DNA from: Caenorhabditis elegans
Taxonomy: Eukaryota; Nematoda; Chromadorea; Rhabditida; Rhabditidae
Reading direction: 5' to 3'
DNA length: 64,000 bases
Assembly: GCF_000002985.6 (NCBI RefSeq)
Contig: NC_003284.9
Location: forward strand, 13,206,001-13,270,000
Position numbers and translations under genes: made by a program. Each line of letters opens with the position of its first letter. Within the stretch, counting starts at the first letter, position 1. Positions 45,976-56,499 of the stretch are shown piece after piece. A model generated the notes under the pieces. The model saw only the letters and a list, made by a program, of their open reading frames with translations, was not told the origin of the DNA and searched no databases.

Positions 45976-48900
45976 ATGTATGCAACGAAGCTCAATCCTT
46001 CACACATTGAAATATTGAGCCATACAGGTATTCAAAGTTTTGATTTTTTTTTCGTTTTCTAATTGGCTAATAAGAAACAATATATAATTTTATACTTGTT
46101 CCGATTAACGCTCAAACTTAAAACTGAAAGAAGCTTCCATAAAAAACAATAGCCTTTAACTGAAATAATCAATTAAAAAAACTCAAAATAAAAATTTTAT
46201 GTCCGAATGACTAAGCATAAAACTTTTTAGAACAATGCGTGGTGTGTGGCGACGCGGCGGACGGGTTTCATTACGGTGTTCGATCGTGTCGAGGTTGCAA
46301 CGCGTTCTTTCGACGAGCGGTCACTTTCAACATGAGTTTCACATGCCGAAGAGGGGGTCGATGTCCTGTTGATAAAAGTGAGTATTTTTTCAAATCTTCT
46401 AAATTTCAAAAATTGAAAAAAAAAACGAATTCCGAATAGTTGTGATAACAGGCCTGTCATGAATAAGGTCAAGATTGTTGTTACGTGCAAAACTCTCTTC
46501 TACACATAAACACAAAATGTTTTATCAGATCGCTGACTGTTTCAGTTAGTTTCAATTGACTTTTTTTCCATTCCTTGAAGTACGAATAAAAACTGCAGAA
46601 AATTCACTACACTTTTTTTAAAAATAAAGATTTTAGAGATTATTTCAACTAATTAAAAAAAAAAGGCAGTAATAAAATTAATTCATCCAAAATTTGAAAT
46701 GACTTTCGATATTCTGAAATAGCAGGAACATTTGTGTTAGATGTGAACCAAACTAGTAAAACTAGGAAAAACCCCGCGAGTCATTTCAAAAATTGGATAA
46801 GTTGCGTTTTTTAGGTAAATTTATGAGGTAACATTTTTGAAAAATTAACATAAATGTATTTTGATTGTTTAAAATTTCACCTAAAGTTTTTGGTGATTTG
46901 GCAATTATTTTGATAACTTTTGACTTTCGAAAAATGCTTAATTTTAAAAACCTGGAGTGTTTAAACACATGGTTAAGAATGATAACTCGACCATAAAACG
47001 TTTTCGGCAAAATAAAAACTTAAAATCGGTAAAACCTAAATGATTTTTCATTTTTAATGTTAATAAAACAATTCAAACTATTCTTCTAACAGTTACTTTG
47101 TGGTATTTAAAATTTTTGCAATAAGAAGGTTATTTTAAGCATTTGCCCTAATGGTATCACTTTAACTTAGAATTACAAAGATGAAAACTCAATGTTTCTT
47201 AAAATTTTTGCATTGAACTAGTTTTCGGTATTCTAGGTAAAACAATGTTGCCAACAAAAATAAACGTGTTGCTTCAAAACCCAATATAGCAACACCCGAA
47301 GTGAAAGACACTCTCGCATCACTCGTGTTTTGTTGCCATGGAAATGAGCTATAGCTTCAATCTTATGATAGTTTCAATCAAAGCAATATGATTGGAAGTT
47401 TATTTAAACTCACTTTTTTTATTGGAAAAATTACGAATGGCTTGTTTTTAAACATTAATGTTTTCCAGATGCTCGTTGTGCTTGCCGAGCTTGCAGATTA
47501 GCCAAGTGTTACGCGGTTGGGATGGATAAAAAAGCAGTTCAACCAAAACGAGAAGTGCATACCTCCAATGGATCGTTCGATCAAAATGACCCCGATTATG
47601 ATCTTCGATTAGGCGGAACACGGGTATGATCTTCCTTTTGCAATTATTTTAAAAAACAGAAAGTGTTTTAGACGTCTCCAAGCTATGAGCTCAGCAGTGA
47701 TATGACCTCTCCTGGCTCCGCGTTCACACCATTGAATATAAATTTAGCAGTGAGTTGTTTTTTGTTATGGTTTATATATGATAAGAGACCGAAGTTTATT
47801 CTTTTACCTAATTGAAGTTATCCTTGATATATAAATTAATTTCTTGATTTCTTCAAATTTAACATCTATTATAAACGTTTCTTTAGGATTTCACACCAGC
47901 AATTCCTCCGTCACCACCTAGCGATAGCTCCCTGATAGTCAGACAAGTATACGATTTTATGGAACAAAAGCGGCGAAGGCGAGCAATGCTTTGTGGAAGT
48001 CTAGAAGAAATATTATCCGAGCAGGAAATGACGTTACGTCACCCTGCCACGTCAGAAGACTTCACGACAATATTTCAAGCCCAAATGGTTTTAATGTTCG
48101 AATGGGTTGAAAAGTTACCCGAGTTTCGGATGCTTTGTGATCACAATGATAAGGTATACACACATGTTTCTCTAATTATGTACAATTTAAATTCCAGACA
48201 AAACTTCTACGAGCATTTGCGCTCAAATACATGCTGTTAGACAATGTTTATCACACTTATGAACTTGGCTTTCGAGATCGGGTTAGTTGAAACTGAAGAT
48301 GTACATAACTGAGTAAAAATGTTTTTATTTTTAGTTAGTATTGGTCAACAACAATTATATTGTTCCCGGTGTACCGATTAATTTTAAAGGAAGTGATGTT
48401 GTGGATGAAAATCAAATGAGAGATATGTAAGTTTTTTTTTAACTTGTGAAAATCGTTTGGGAATTTAACTTTCATATTTGATAGATGAAATTTTCAAATG
48501 AACTTTTCATTCAATCAAACTTCATCTAGTCCAGCTATGTTAATGCTCTCATTGCAATTGCAACAGTTGCAACAAAGTATCAGATATTTTTTCAGCCTGT
48601 TTGCACGCATTTTTTTTCAAAATATAGTTTTTGATAAATACATTTTCTAAGCAACTTGGTTTAATGAGCTACAAAACTTGCATAATTCTTATTTGAATTG
48701 GCTAGATGTCTTTTTCGTCTCAAAATTGTTTTTTCAAATTGATGAATATATGAAATGGTTTAGCCAATTCCAATCCCATTTAATTCATATTATACATAGT
48801 TCCTCAGCTTACAGTTGCCAAATTTAACATTCAGGTCTTGTTAATAAAAGTTCTCATTTTACAGCCAACATTAATTACAATACTTTTTTTACAGAATGTT

Positions 48901-49999
48901 CGGCGAACCCATGCGTGCTCTAATCAATGAGCTGGTACTGCCGATTGGCAGTCAGAACATGTTATATGGAGAGATTATGACGATACGAAGAATTATGTTT
49001 TGGAATCCTGGAAACGTACAGCTATCTGAAATGGCAAAAGCGTTATCTGCCGAAGCATGCAACGTCGCTATGAAAGAATTGCAACAGTATTTAATATCTG
49101 AAGGAGTTGATGATATTGAAGCTCGGATCAAGTTTATACTTCTGTTGCTTCCATCGTTTACAGTGAGCTTTTTAGAGATAAATAGGAAAAGTTGCCAGCA
49201 TAAGTCTAAAAAAAAAATCTACACGGTCAGCTATCTTTCAAGTTAAAAAAACCATAGTTGTAATTACCGTATTTCCTCTATCAGTCTTGCAGCCTCTATT
49301 AGTCTGGCACCCCTATTAGTCTTGCACCACTGCGGGCCAATCGTATTGTCTGACCAGCAATAATTCGTAGAAACTTCAACAAATTCGTCATTTTTTGGTT
49401 ACATTAAACATGAAGGTGTTCAAATAATTGATAAAATCATTGAAAAGTAAATATTTTGTACTACTTAGACGGTTTCAAGACAAGTTTTGACGAGAATTGG
49501 TCAACTTTCCAATGTTATAAGGCAATTGAAAATTAGTCTTGCAGCCTCTAATAGTATTGCAGTTTCTATTAGTCTTGCACCCCTGCGGTTCGATTGAAAA
49601 TTAGTCTTGCATGCAAGACTAATAGAGGAAATACGGTAATTAAATATTTCCATGTTCCCAGTCGATTCAATAACGCCTTGAAAAATTAACCAATGCTAAA
49701 TTACACTAAATTAAAAAAAGAAATCATATATCAAATCAAACAATTTTACTACATTACCCACATAAAGCCCAAGATGAGCACATAAAGTTTTGCTCCGACC
49801 CCTCTAGGGACATTGTCTTTATTCAATGATGACTAAATATATGCAACTGAAATGTGTTTTTTTTTTTAGTTTCTTCATGGAATTTTTTATTTTGCAGACT
49901 CATCACAAGACAATGTACGAAATTGTGCGGTTAATTCCTTCTTTCGGGAAAATGAGTGATTGGAATCAATTTATGGACGATGTTCTCAGCGGAGTCTGA
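45976..49999 (+). CDS. Nuclear hormone receptor (C4 zinc fingers + LBD)
   Basis: Ligand-regulated transcription factor family. Nine exons: 45976-46027, 46231-46377, 47469-47623, 47672-47749, 47887-48153, 48198-48281, 48335-48426, 48895-49162 and 49898-49999, giving 414 residues. The DNA-binding domain starts near residue 20: QCVVCGDAADGFHYGVRSCR, with P-box CRGCNAFFRRAV (canonical receptors have CEGCKGFF). The second finger is CRRGGRCPVD, then CACRACRLAKCYAVGMD. A Ser/Pro-rich hinge follows. The ligand-binding domain has FTTIFQAQMVLMFEWVEKLP, the helix 3-5 signature region. The C terminus ends GKMSDWNQFMDDVLSGV, with no clear AF-2 core. The P-box places it among divergent nematode receptors. 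Introns 2 (1.09 kb) and 8 (735 nt) are long; intron 8 carries a MITE. I do not recall its number. Confidence 0.9.
49266..49640. mobile_element. TA-flanked MITE inside NHR intron 8
   Basis: The left end TACCGTATTTCCTCTATCAG (then TCTTGCAGCCTCTATTAGTC) and right end TGCAAGACTAATAGAGGAAA (then TACGGTA) form terminal inverted repeats. Internally the motif CTATTAGTCTTGCA recurs several times. The flanks read AAT-TACCG ... CGGTA-ATT, consistent with a TA target. No transposase frame. Looks like a Tc1/mariner-type non-autonomous element. Confidence 0.8.
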
Positions 50000-50747
50000 T
50001 TCATCTTGTTTCTTTAAATTTAAATTTTCCTGTTTGGAGTCCCCGCCAGACCGAGCTCTAAACCCCCGTCCTATTATTCAAAATTCATAAAAATTGTTGT
50101 GACTTTTTACACCATCGAATCAAATTCTTGTCAATTCTTGCTGATATTTTTCTATTCTTTCAACCACCTGAAATCAAACAAGTCAATTTATTCCATTTCT
50201 TTCAAATACATGCCATAGTCATGGTCCTTTGTTGTACATTACTGTTAAAAAAAATCAAATACGGAAATAAAAATATTGATCAGATGTCACAGTTGTACTG
50301 TTGTTCTGAAACTTTTTTATTGAGCAAGTTCTGGTAAATGTTAGCTATTAAAAACTTGAGTGCACTGATTAATTAGGATGTGAGTTTTTGGGTCTCAAAA
50401 AAAAACATTTTGTTGTTGCTTTGCATACAATGCCGGTTAAAGTGTTTTAACTCAAAATTTTCAACACTTTAAATTACTAAAATAAGTACCATTTGAAAAC
50501 AAATGAGTTTATTAGAAACTTGTAGCCATAAATCCATTGATTAAATTTTTTTCATTAAACGTTTAACGCAACTTTACCAAGCTTAGTACAAATAAAAAAG
50601 CGCCAATTGAGATTTAATTTAATTAAACTTTCAGTAATAAAAAAGGTCAAACATATCATTATAGAACGGTTTAAATAAACTTGATTTTTTGAAATTAAAA
50701 ATTTATTTTTGGTAATATGCGAAGTTCATGAAAAATATGGAGAAAAC
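50000..50747. other. NHR 3' region and AT-rich spacer
   Basis: Carries a plus-strand AATAAA at 50266-50271 that may terminate the nuclear receptor transcript. No coding exon is visible. Confidence 0.45.
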
Positions 50748-50972
50748 CTAAAATTGGTACTTGTGTATTACATGCCCTCATTTTCAAATTAAATTAAATT
50801 GTCATTAATTTCTCCAATTAAAATAAACGTGATATACATTATTCCTCTTTAGGCTTAGAAAATGTTATTTCCTAAGCCTAAAAATACAAATTGTGGTTCA
50901 CGTTTTCATTTTTCATGGCTTAAAAAATTACTATTAAAATGAGGGCATGTAATACACAAGTACCCTAAAATT
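50748..50972. mobile_element. hAT-type MITE with 8-bp target duplication
   Basis: The element 50756-50964 starts GGTACTTGTGTATTACATGC and ends with the reverse complement. Perfect inverted repeats extend about 29 bp (through CCCTCATTTT). It is flanked on both sides by CTAAAATT (50748-50755 and 50965-50972), an exact 8-bp target-site duplication as made by hAT transposases. An internal palindrome (TTTAGGCTTAGAAAATG... TTTCCTAAGCCTAAA) is present. No coding capacity. Confidence 0.88.
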
Positions 50973-51565
50973 TAACCCCATTTTCGAAAAAGATTTGGTT
51001 ATTTGAGCACAAGTGAAGTGGTTTCAAAATACTTCTCTAACTTACTCTTTCTTAAAAAAAAGACATTTTACGATTTTTTTTTGTGACTTTTGGAATTTAG
51101 TTACAGTCAATAAAATAATTAGTTTTGATTTACTTAATTAAATGAACTTAATGAATATAAACAATTAGAGCAAATACGGGACATCTTTTTGTAATATAGC
51201 GATAAGTTGTTGAGAATATATATATGTGCATTTATATGATTTGAAAGTTTTTCGAAAACTAATAAAGTTTTGGTAGCTCAATTCATACTAACTAATCATT
51301 AAAACATTCAATTAGATACATTGCAAAAATTATGGGCATACATATAAAGAAGTAAATCAAAATTTTCACTTTTAAGATAAGAAACTCAGAATACAACCAT
51401 TGATAACGATTAAGTTGAAAAAATAAGGTTGTAATCATATTTTTGTCTCATTAAATTTTTTTTCTCAGTTCTAGGTCACTTTAAAACTTGCACCGTTTTT
51501 TAAAGATTTTTTTTCAGTTTCCAATTTTCATCTGATTCTTCATAAATCTCTACCTCTTTTAATTT

Positions 51566-51882
51566 TTATTTAAACCTCAGTGAAGTGAAGTACTGTTCAA
51601 TTATAGTTTTATTCGATAAACCAAGTTTCTCACTACAAAAAACTTTTTTAAGAGCCGGGTGTCTGGTGAACTGCCAATCATCATCAAATCTATCTTTTGA
51701 CTTATCGTTTTTTTGATTGCCCTTTTTGCCCATTTTATGGTGCACGAAATCGTTTCTTCAAGTGATAAAAAAGATAATTTTATCTGATAAACCATCATTC
51801 TGGTCAATTTACCTCCGATAATACCCACCGAGACAGCTTGTTCCGCAACCGATTTCTGGTGAATAGGGACATTGTACCTTGA
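51566..51882 (-). CDS. Small-ORF candidate gene (55 codons or more)
   Basis: Minus-strand frame 51566-51733, ATG to TAA, encodes 55 residues: MGKKGNQKNDKSKDRFDDDW, QFTRHPALKKVF, CSEKLGLSNKTIIEQYF. The stop overlaps an AATAAA signal. The same frame can be extended upstream by splicing to 51813-51882 (acceptor TTACCCCAG, donor GTAAATT), which encodes CPYSPEIGCGTSCLGGYYRR. The phases fit, but the acceptor at 51756 (CTTGAAG) is weak, and no signal-peptide exon was found further up. The extended form would have four Cys. Either a short basic intracellular protein or a small secreted one; no family recognised. Confidence 0.4.
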
Positions 51883-53251
51883 CTGGGGTAAGTGAAAATA
51901 GATCTTTTTCACACTTATTTTTTTAGGTGAGATATCAAAGATATTGATAAGCACGCAAATTTTACATTATTGCTTGAGATAACTAATTTAAAAAATAAGA
52001 AAACCGTAAGTTATGGTGATGAAAGTTACACTTTTGATCAAAACTACTATTGTCACTTCTTTAAAAACTTTTTTTTGTTATAAGTTACACATTTTGTTTT
52101 CAAAGCTTTTCCAAACATTTGTTTTTGAATTTTGTAGTTTCAGTGACTTCATATCTTGATAATATTATTGCACAAGGTTTAGTCTAAACCCAATATATCT
52201 TTCTGAATCCTGATATTTTTTTGAATGTTTACACGGCTTATCGTTGAAAAAAAAAATTCGCTCGGGGCTGAAAACGATGCTGCAGATCCATTGTTTCCTA
52301 CAGGCTGTAAAACGATGCGTCATTTTTCAAATCTATTTTATGACACATAAAATGTATTTCTAGAAATCTCCAACCGGAAACTGAAAACTTTAATATCGCA
52401 AAAACAGGTGCACTTATAAGAATAAGAAACGGTTCCGATAAACGGATCACTTTTTTTTTCTGAACAAAAAATGAATCACACTTTTTCCGTTTCATTCTGG
52501 CTAACAATGCTAGGCTAATACTTGTAGAATGTTTAATCTAGACTAATGGAGAAAATTAGTAGCTACTAGTAGCGAAAAAAACTTCAGAATTCGAATCCAC
52601 GAGGATTATTTAAATAATTGTAAAACAAAATTTCTTATTAAAAAAGGTCATATTATGAAAATCGGATTATTAACATGGTGATCGTTTTTTCCGACTTTAG
52701 AACTAAAGCTTTTTTTTAATTCTTAATTAACTATCCTTTTTGAGAAAAACATACGCAAGTCAACGTTCTCAATTTGTTAAACAATGTAAGTGTTTACCAA
52801 GTTGCCAAAAGAGTTGTATACAATGGTTTTCAATCTTAAAAATACTTATACTTTTAAACTAAATTTCAATTTCTTCTTTGATTGAAAAATTTCTAAGTTT
52901 CCATTTTGATATCATAAAGTGATCAGTATTTTTTTTTTGTATTACGGGAATCACTTTGCCAGCCCCCCCCCCCCCCCCCATCCTTCAATGCCCTTCAACA
53001 GCTGACCTTTATGGAATAACGCAATAGTAACATAAATGTTGGCTAGCTGTTGCCTTAGGTGTTTCTAATTACATGTAATGAAAACGCCAATTCATATAAC
53101 CCCAATATGGTTTGCGACCTGTATAATATTCCTCAAACACATTTATCACTAACGTCAGTATCCAAAAATATTTTTTGTATCGTGTCGTCTTCTCCATCTG
53201 CCTTCCACCAGCTGCCAAAAATTCCTAAAATTTAATTCAATGTTTCAGAAA
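51883..53251. other. Intergenic with C17 tract
   Basis: AT-rich. The only distinctive element is the C tract at 52963-52979. The last 100 bp before 53252 end in a TGTTTCAG acceptor for the next gene. Confidence 0.45.
52963..52979. repeat. Poly-C tract (C17; G17 on the minus strand)
   Basis: An uninterrupted 17-nt C run, long enough to be a predicted DOG-1-dependent deletion site. Listed because its exact length is likely to vary between strains. Confidence 0.9.
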
Positions 53252-55038
53252 ATGATTGTTCGCCACCTCTACTTTTTGTTTTCATCCGTCACGTTGAGCT
53301 ATTCATTAATCGATTGTTCCCATGAAGATACATGTTTTGGTGAACCACCTGATTGCGATCCGAATACTTCTTGCACGACACTCTTCTATTTTGACGCTAC
53401 GGGAAACTTGCATCTCTATCTACGCAATTTCACCGACTCTAACGGTTACGCTGCATTTCCAGTTAATCGGCTACCGGAGGATATCACGGAGTATTTCATT
53501 TGTCTACCACACCAGGGAAAACGTGTAAGCGGGCATACCGAACTTGGCGAGTTAGTGCAAATTTCTGATAGGGTTAGTTTTTTTTTTTAATTAATTTTAA
53601 TTTTTGAATAACTTCATCTTTTTTTTCACTCTTCCATTTTGAACCTCACCTAAAACAAAACCATTCAATTTTTCTATTATTTTGAAATAATTAACGATTC
53701 TATTAAATTTCTGCGTACAACTTGATTTTTTGAATTTTTTAATTGCCAATTAGTACCCCGTCGCGAAGATGTCCGAAAATAAGTATGGTAGATCATAACT
53801 TAAAACAATACAGATACTATTTTCATTGATTTGATTGAGAAAATTCTCAAATCATTTATTTTCGAAAATATTTATTTACACTTCTACAGAAATAAGACTA
53901 CAATTAACTTATGATGTCACAGTACAAACAATAGCATTTAAGTTTTTTTCAAAATATAATTTTAGTGCAGCTTTACCGAACATTATTATCAAAATATCGG
54001 TTGGCTCAGTTTGAGAAAGCTCCAACAAATGTATCGTAACCAGTCATTCACTTTGGATTTTCTTATTAATGAATTATATAAAATTCCCTTGCAACTTGAG
54101 ACAAATGTATTTCTAGAATCTGACTGGCGTTGTGGAAAAACTTGACAACTACACCTTCCGATGTATGTTTAGTGCGTTCGAACTTCCCGACAATTTCCAG
54201 CAAGAGCAGGTCTTTTTTGTATCGAAAGACACTTACGATGAAATATTTGTGATCTTCGACGGAAAACAATTATACAACTTGGAAAATGAAATTGATTTTG
54301 ATGCATATTCGGATGACGAAGAACTAGTAGAAAACGTCATGGATGATATATTCACTTCGGATGATGAAAAAATAATGTCTGATGTCATTGGCAAACTTCC
54401 CCTTGTTACGGATAAAAAGGAAGACATTGAGTTTGAGGATACAGAACGTCGAATTCATTCTCGAAGTGTTCGAAAAAATTTTGTTAATGGAGAATATGTG
54501 GATCTTTCGGAGGAAGAAAAATTGGAATATAATGAAAATGAATATAGTGACTCTGAAAATGTTGAAGATGAAAGCGAAGAAGAAGTAGTAACTGTACAGG
54601 TTAGTTGAAAAAAGACCACATCATAAAAAATGTTTCGCATCTCGGTGCTTCTTACTTTTTTGAAACTTATTGCTCTACTGGAATACAGGAGAAAATAAAA
54701 CATACAATTGTACTTAAAATATTTCAGAGATTTCGCCGAATACCAAGACAACAAGAAAGAATGATTGAAATAAATGGGGAAGCTGATCACAAAATCAAAA
54801 TTGAAAGCTACAAGAAAAACAACGACTCCAAGAACATCGAAGGTAATGCAAATATACCATGGATTTATACATTTGTATTACTGCTTCTGTTGTTATAATA
54901 ATTTACACTGATAACTTGTTTTATTTAGATTTCAATGCTCCAACGGGTATTGACTTTGCTTTAGCATATTTTTTCTCCCATTTCCAAGGTAGAAAGATTC
55001 AATCCATTACCATGACTTGCAATGAATATTTTACTTGA
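53252..55038 (+). CDS. Secreted DOMON/FRRS1-like protein with acidic tail
   Basis: Model of four exons, 53252-53572, 54117-54599, 54728-54842 and 54929-55038, giving 342 residues. The ATG follows a TTTCAG acceptor by three bases. A signal peptide (MIVRHLYFLFSSVTLSYSL) precedes a Cys-rich start, HEDTCFGEPPDCDPNTSC, which resembles the KGC-x-P-x-C-x(n)-C opening of FRRS1-type DOMON domains. VEKLDNYTFRCMFSAFELPD matches the later NRVTCRF region. DOMON domains bind haem or sugars. Downstream lies a very acidic linker (SEEEKLEYNENEYSDSE, then DESEEEVV) and a basic segment. No cytochrome b561 membrane domain follows. The 3' end is unclear: reading through a weak GTAGAA donor at 54989 gives a TGA at 55036-55038, whereas splicing to 55113 would run the frame into the tRNA at 55203. 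Confidence 0.6.
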
Positions 55039-55202
55039 AATAATGAACACTAAAAAAATTGTGCAGTTTCTTGGTTTCTTTCGGAGCGTTTTAACAAACA
55101 TGAATTTTACAGTCAAGGCCTACATTCAACTATACAAAAGATCATACAGTTGTATTAGAAATAAAACACGCTTCAAAGTCATGCCAGGCTTTCCGTACAA
55201 CC

Positions 55203-55274
55203 GCCTCATTGGCTCAGTGGCAGAGCGTCTGTCTAGTAAACAGAAGGTCGCTGGTTCGATTCCAGCATGAGGCA
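55203..55274 (+). tRNA. tRNA-Thr (AGT)
   Basis: A 72-nt cloverleaf. The acceptor stem GCCTCAT pairs with ATGAGGC, the D arm is GCTC...GAGC, and the anticodon arm TCTGT-CTAGTAA-ACAGA has anticodon AGT. The T arm GCTGG-TTCGATT-CCAGC is followed by discriminator A. A and B box promoters are intact (GGCTCAGTGG, GGTTCGATTCC). No intron. The wobble A would be deaminated to inosine, reading ACU/ACC/ACA codons. Confidence 0.95.
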
Positions 55275-55376
55275 CCGAAATTTTTTGTTGACTTTTAACT
55301 CAAAATCGGTGTTCTGAAAAAAATTCTCTTATAACCCGTCACATTCTGCATATGAAATGAAAAGAAATGTAAAAAA

Positions 55377-55569
55377 TCATTTACTATATATAAAGCGCGT
55401 GTCCTTCTGTCCCTATGTAGTTTGATCTTTGATCAGAGCAACGAAATTTTGGGAAACCTTATGCTAAGTGCGCAGCAGACATCGATCGAGGTCCGCGAGA
55501 GACACCGTATATCTAATGTGCTTTCTCAAATAGTCGGGGGCCGCGCCGTAGGTGCGGTCCACGGCTGGT
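55377..55569 (+). mobile_element. Short non-autonomous Helitron-like fragment
   Basis: Begins TC at 55377, shortly followed by ACTATATATAAAGCGCGTGT. It ends CTGGT (the CTRRT class) at 55565-55569, directly after a GC-rich hairpin (GGCCGCGCC-GTA-GGTGCGGTCC, with one mismatch and one wobble pair). No terminal inverted repeat and no target duplication, as expected for rolling-circle elements. Composition is far more GC-rich than its flanks. The name is inferred from these end features. Confidence 0.6.
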
Positions 55570-56499
55570 ATAAATATAAAATACAAGTAGATATAGAAAG
55601 ATAAATGATTATTTAGCGCATACCTGTTGGTGTTGTTTAATTGGGTATTCATGGTTTGTTTCTGATGCCGTTTTTGGAGTATCCGTCCGCAATAGACCAC
55701 ATTCGTTTTTCGTTTTCTCGAATTATTTTCTACTACTTCAGCATCTCTATTCTGGAAAATACTTGGCACACTGACTTATAGTATCCTTTTTCTGCACAAA
55801 TTATTGTGCAAAATTGTTGTGCCCAAAAATATCAATTAGACACCAAAGACATGGTTTCTGTTTCAGACCTCCCAGTTTTTTACTTTTTCGTTTACAGTTC
55901 TGAATGTTTGTAGAATATTGTCTACACGATTTTTTGTTTTCTGAAAAAAAAATTATTTTTCATAATTTGTATGATGTTTATTTATTCCCTATAGATGTCA
56001 CAGTCTTTGGGGCGATTGGCGAACTGTGTCATGCTAGTTGGTAATAGTAACAGGAGAGACTAATGCAATGGTGGAGTGCACAGACATTGTGGCTGTCGGC
56101 ATACATACGCCGATGTGCCGAGTATCCCATCTGCCGCACACATCTTTTGAGTCTGTCGTCTCCATTTGTTCTCCACTCTTTATTCGTATTGAATTTATAT
56201 TAGTCGGTCGACATTTTTTTCTTTCTTATATAATTGTTCAAAAAATTTTTGAATATAAAATTTTTGAATAGCAGATATAGGAAATCTAGTCAAAATTTTA
56301 ATGTGCCCGGAAATAGAATTTCTAATTTAAAATGTTTCGCATTTTTACAATATTTTTTTCTTTATTTTCTTCTCTCTTATTTTATATATTTTAGTGGTTT
56401 GTCATTTTCATTCGATGTGAGCCCAAATTTCGTGTTTTTGGACCCATCAAATGACATTGTACCTCATTTTTTATTGAAATATTATTGGTCTTACAGGAC
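55570..56499. other. Intergenic before the BED-finger gene
   Basis: AT-rich spacer. A GC-richer patch at 56040-56150 is open on the plus strand but has no exon context. It ends in a TTACAG acceptor three bases before the next ATG. Confidence 0.45.

Noticed and set aside
55022-55270. 82-codon frame ending at the tRNA-Thr 3' end
   Set aside because: The C-terminal third is a translation of the tRNA gene itself.
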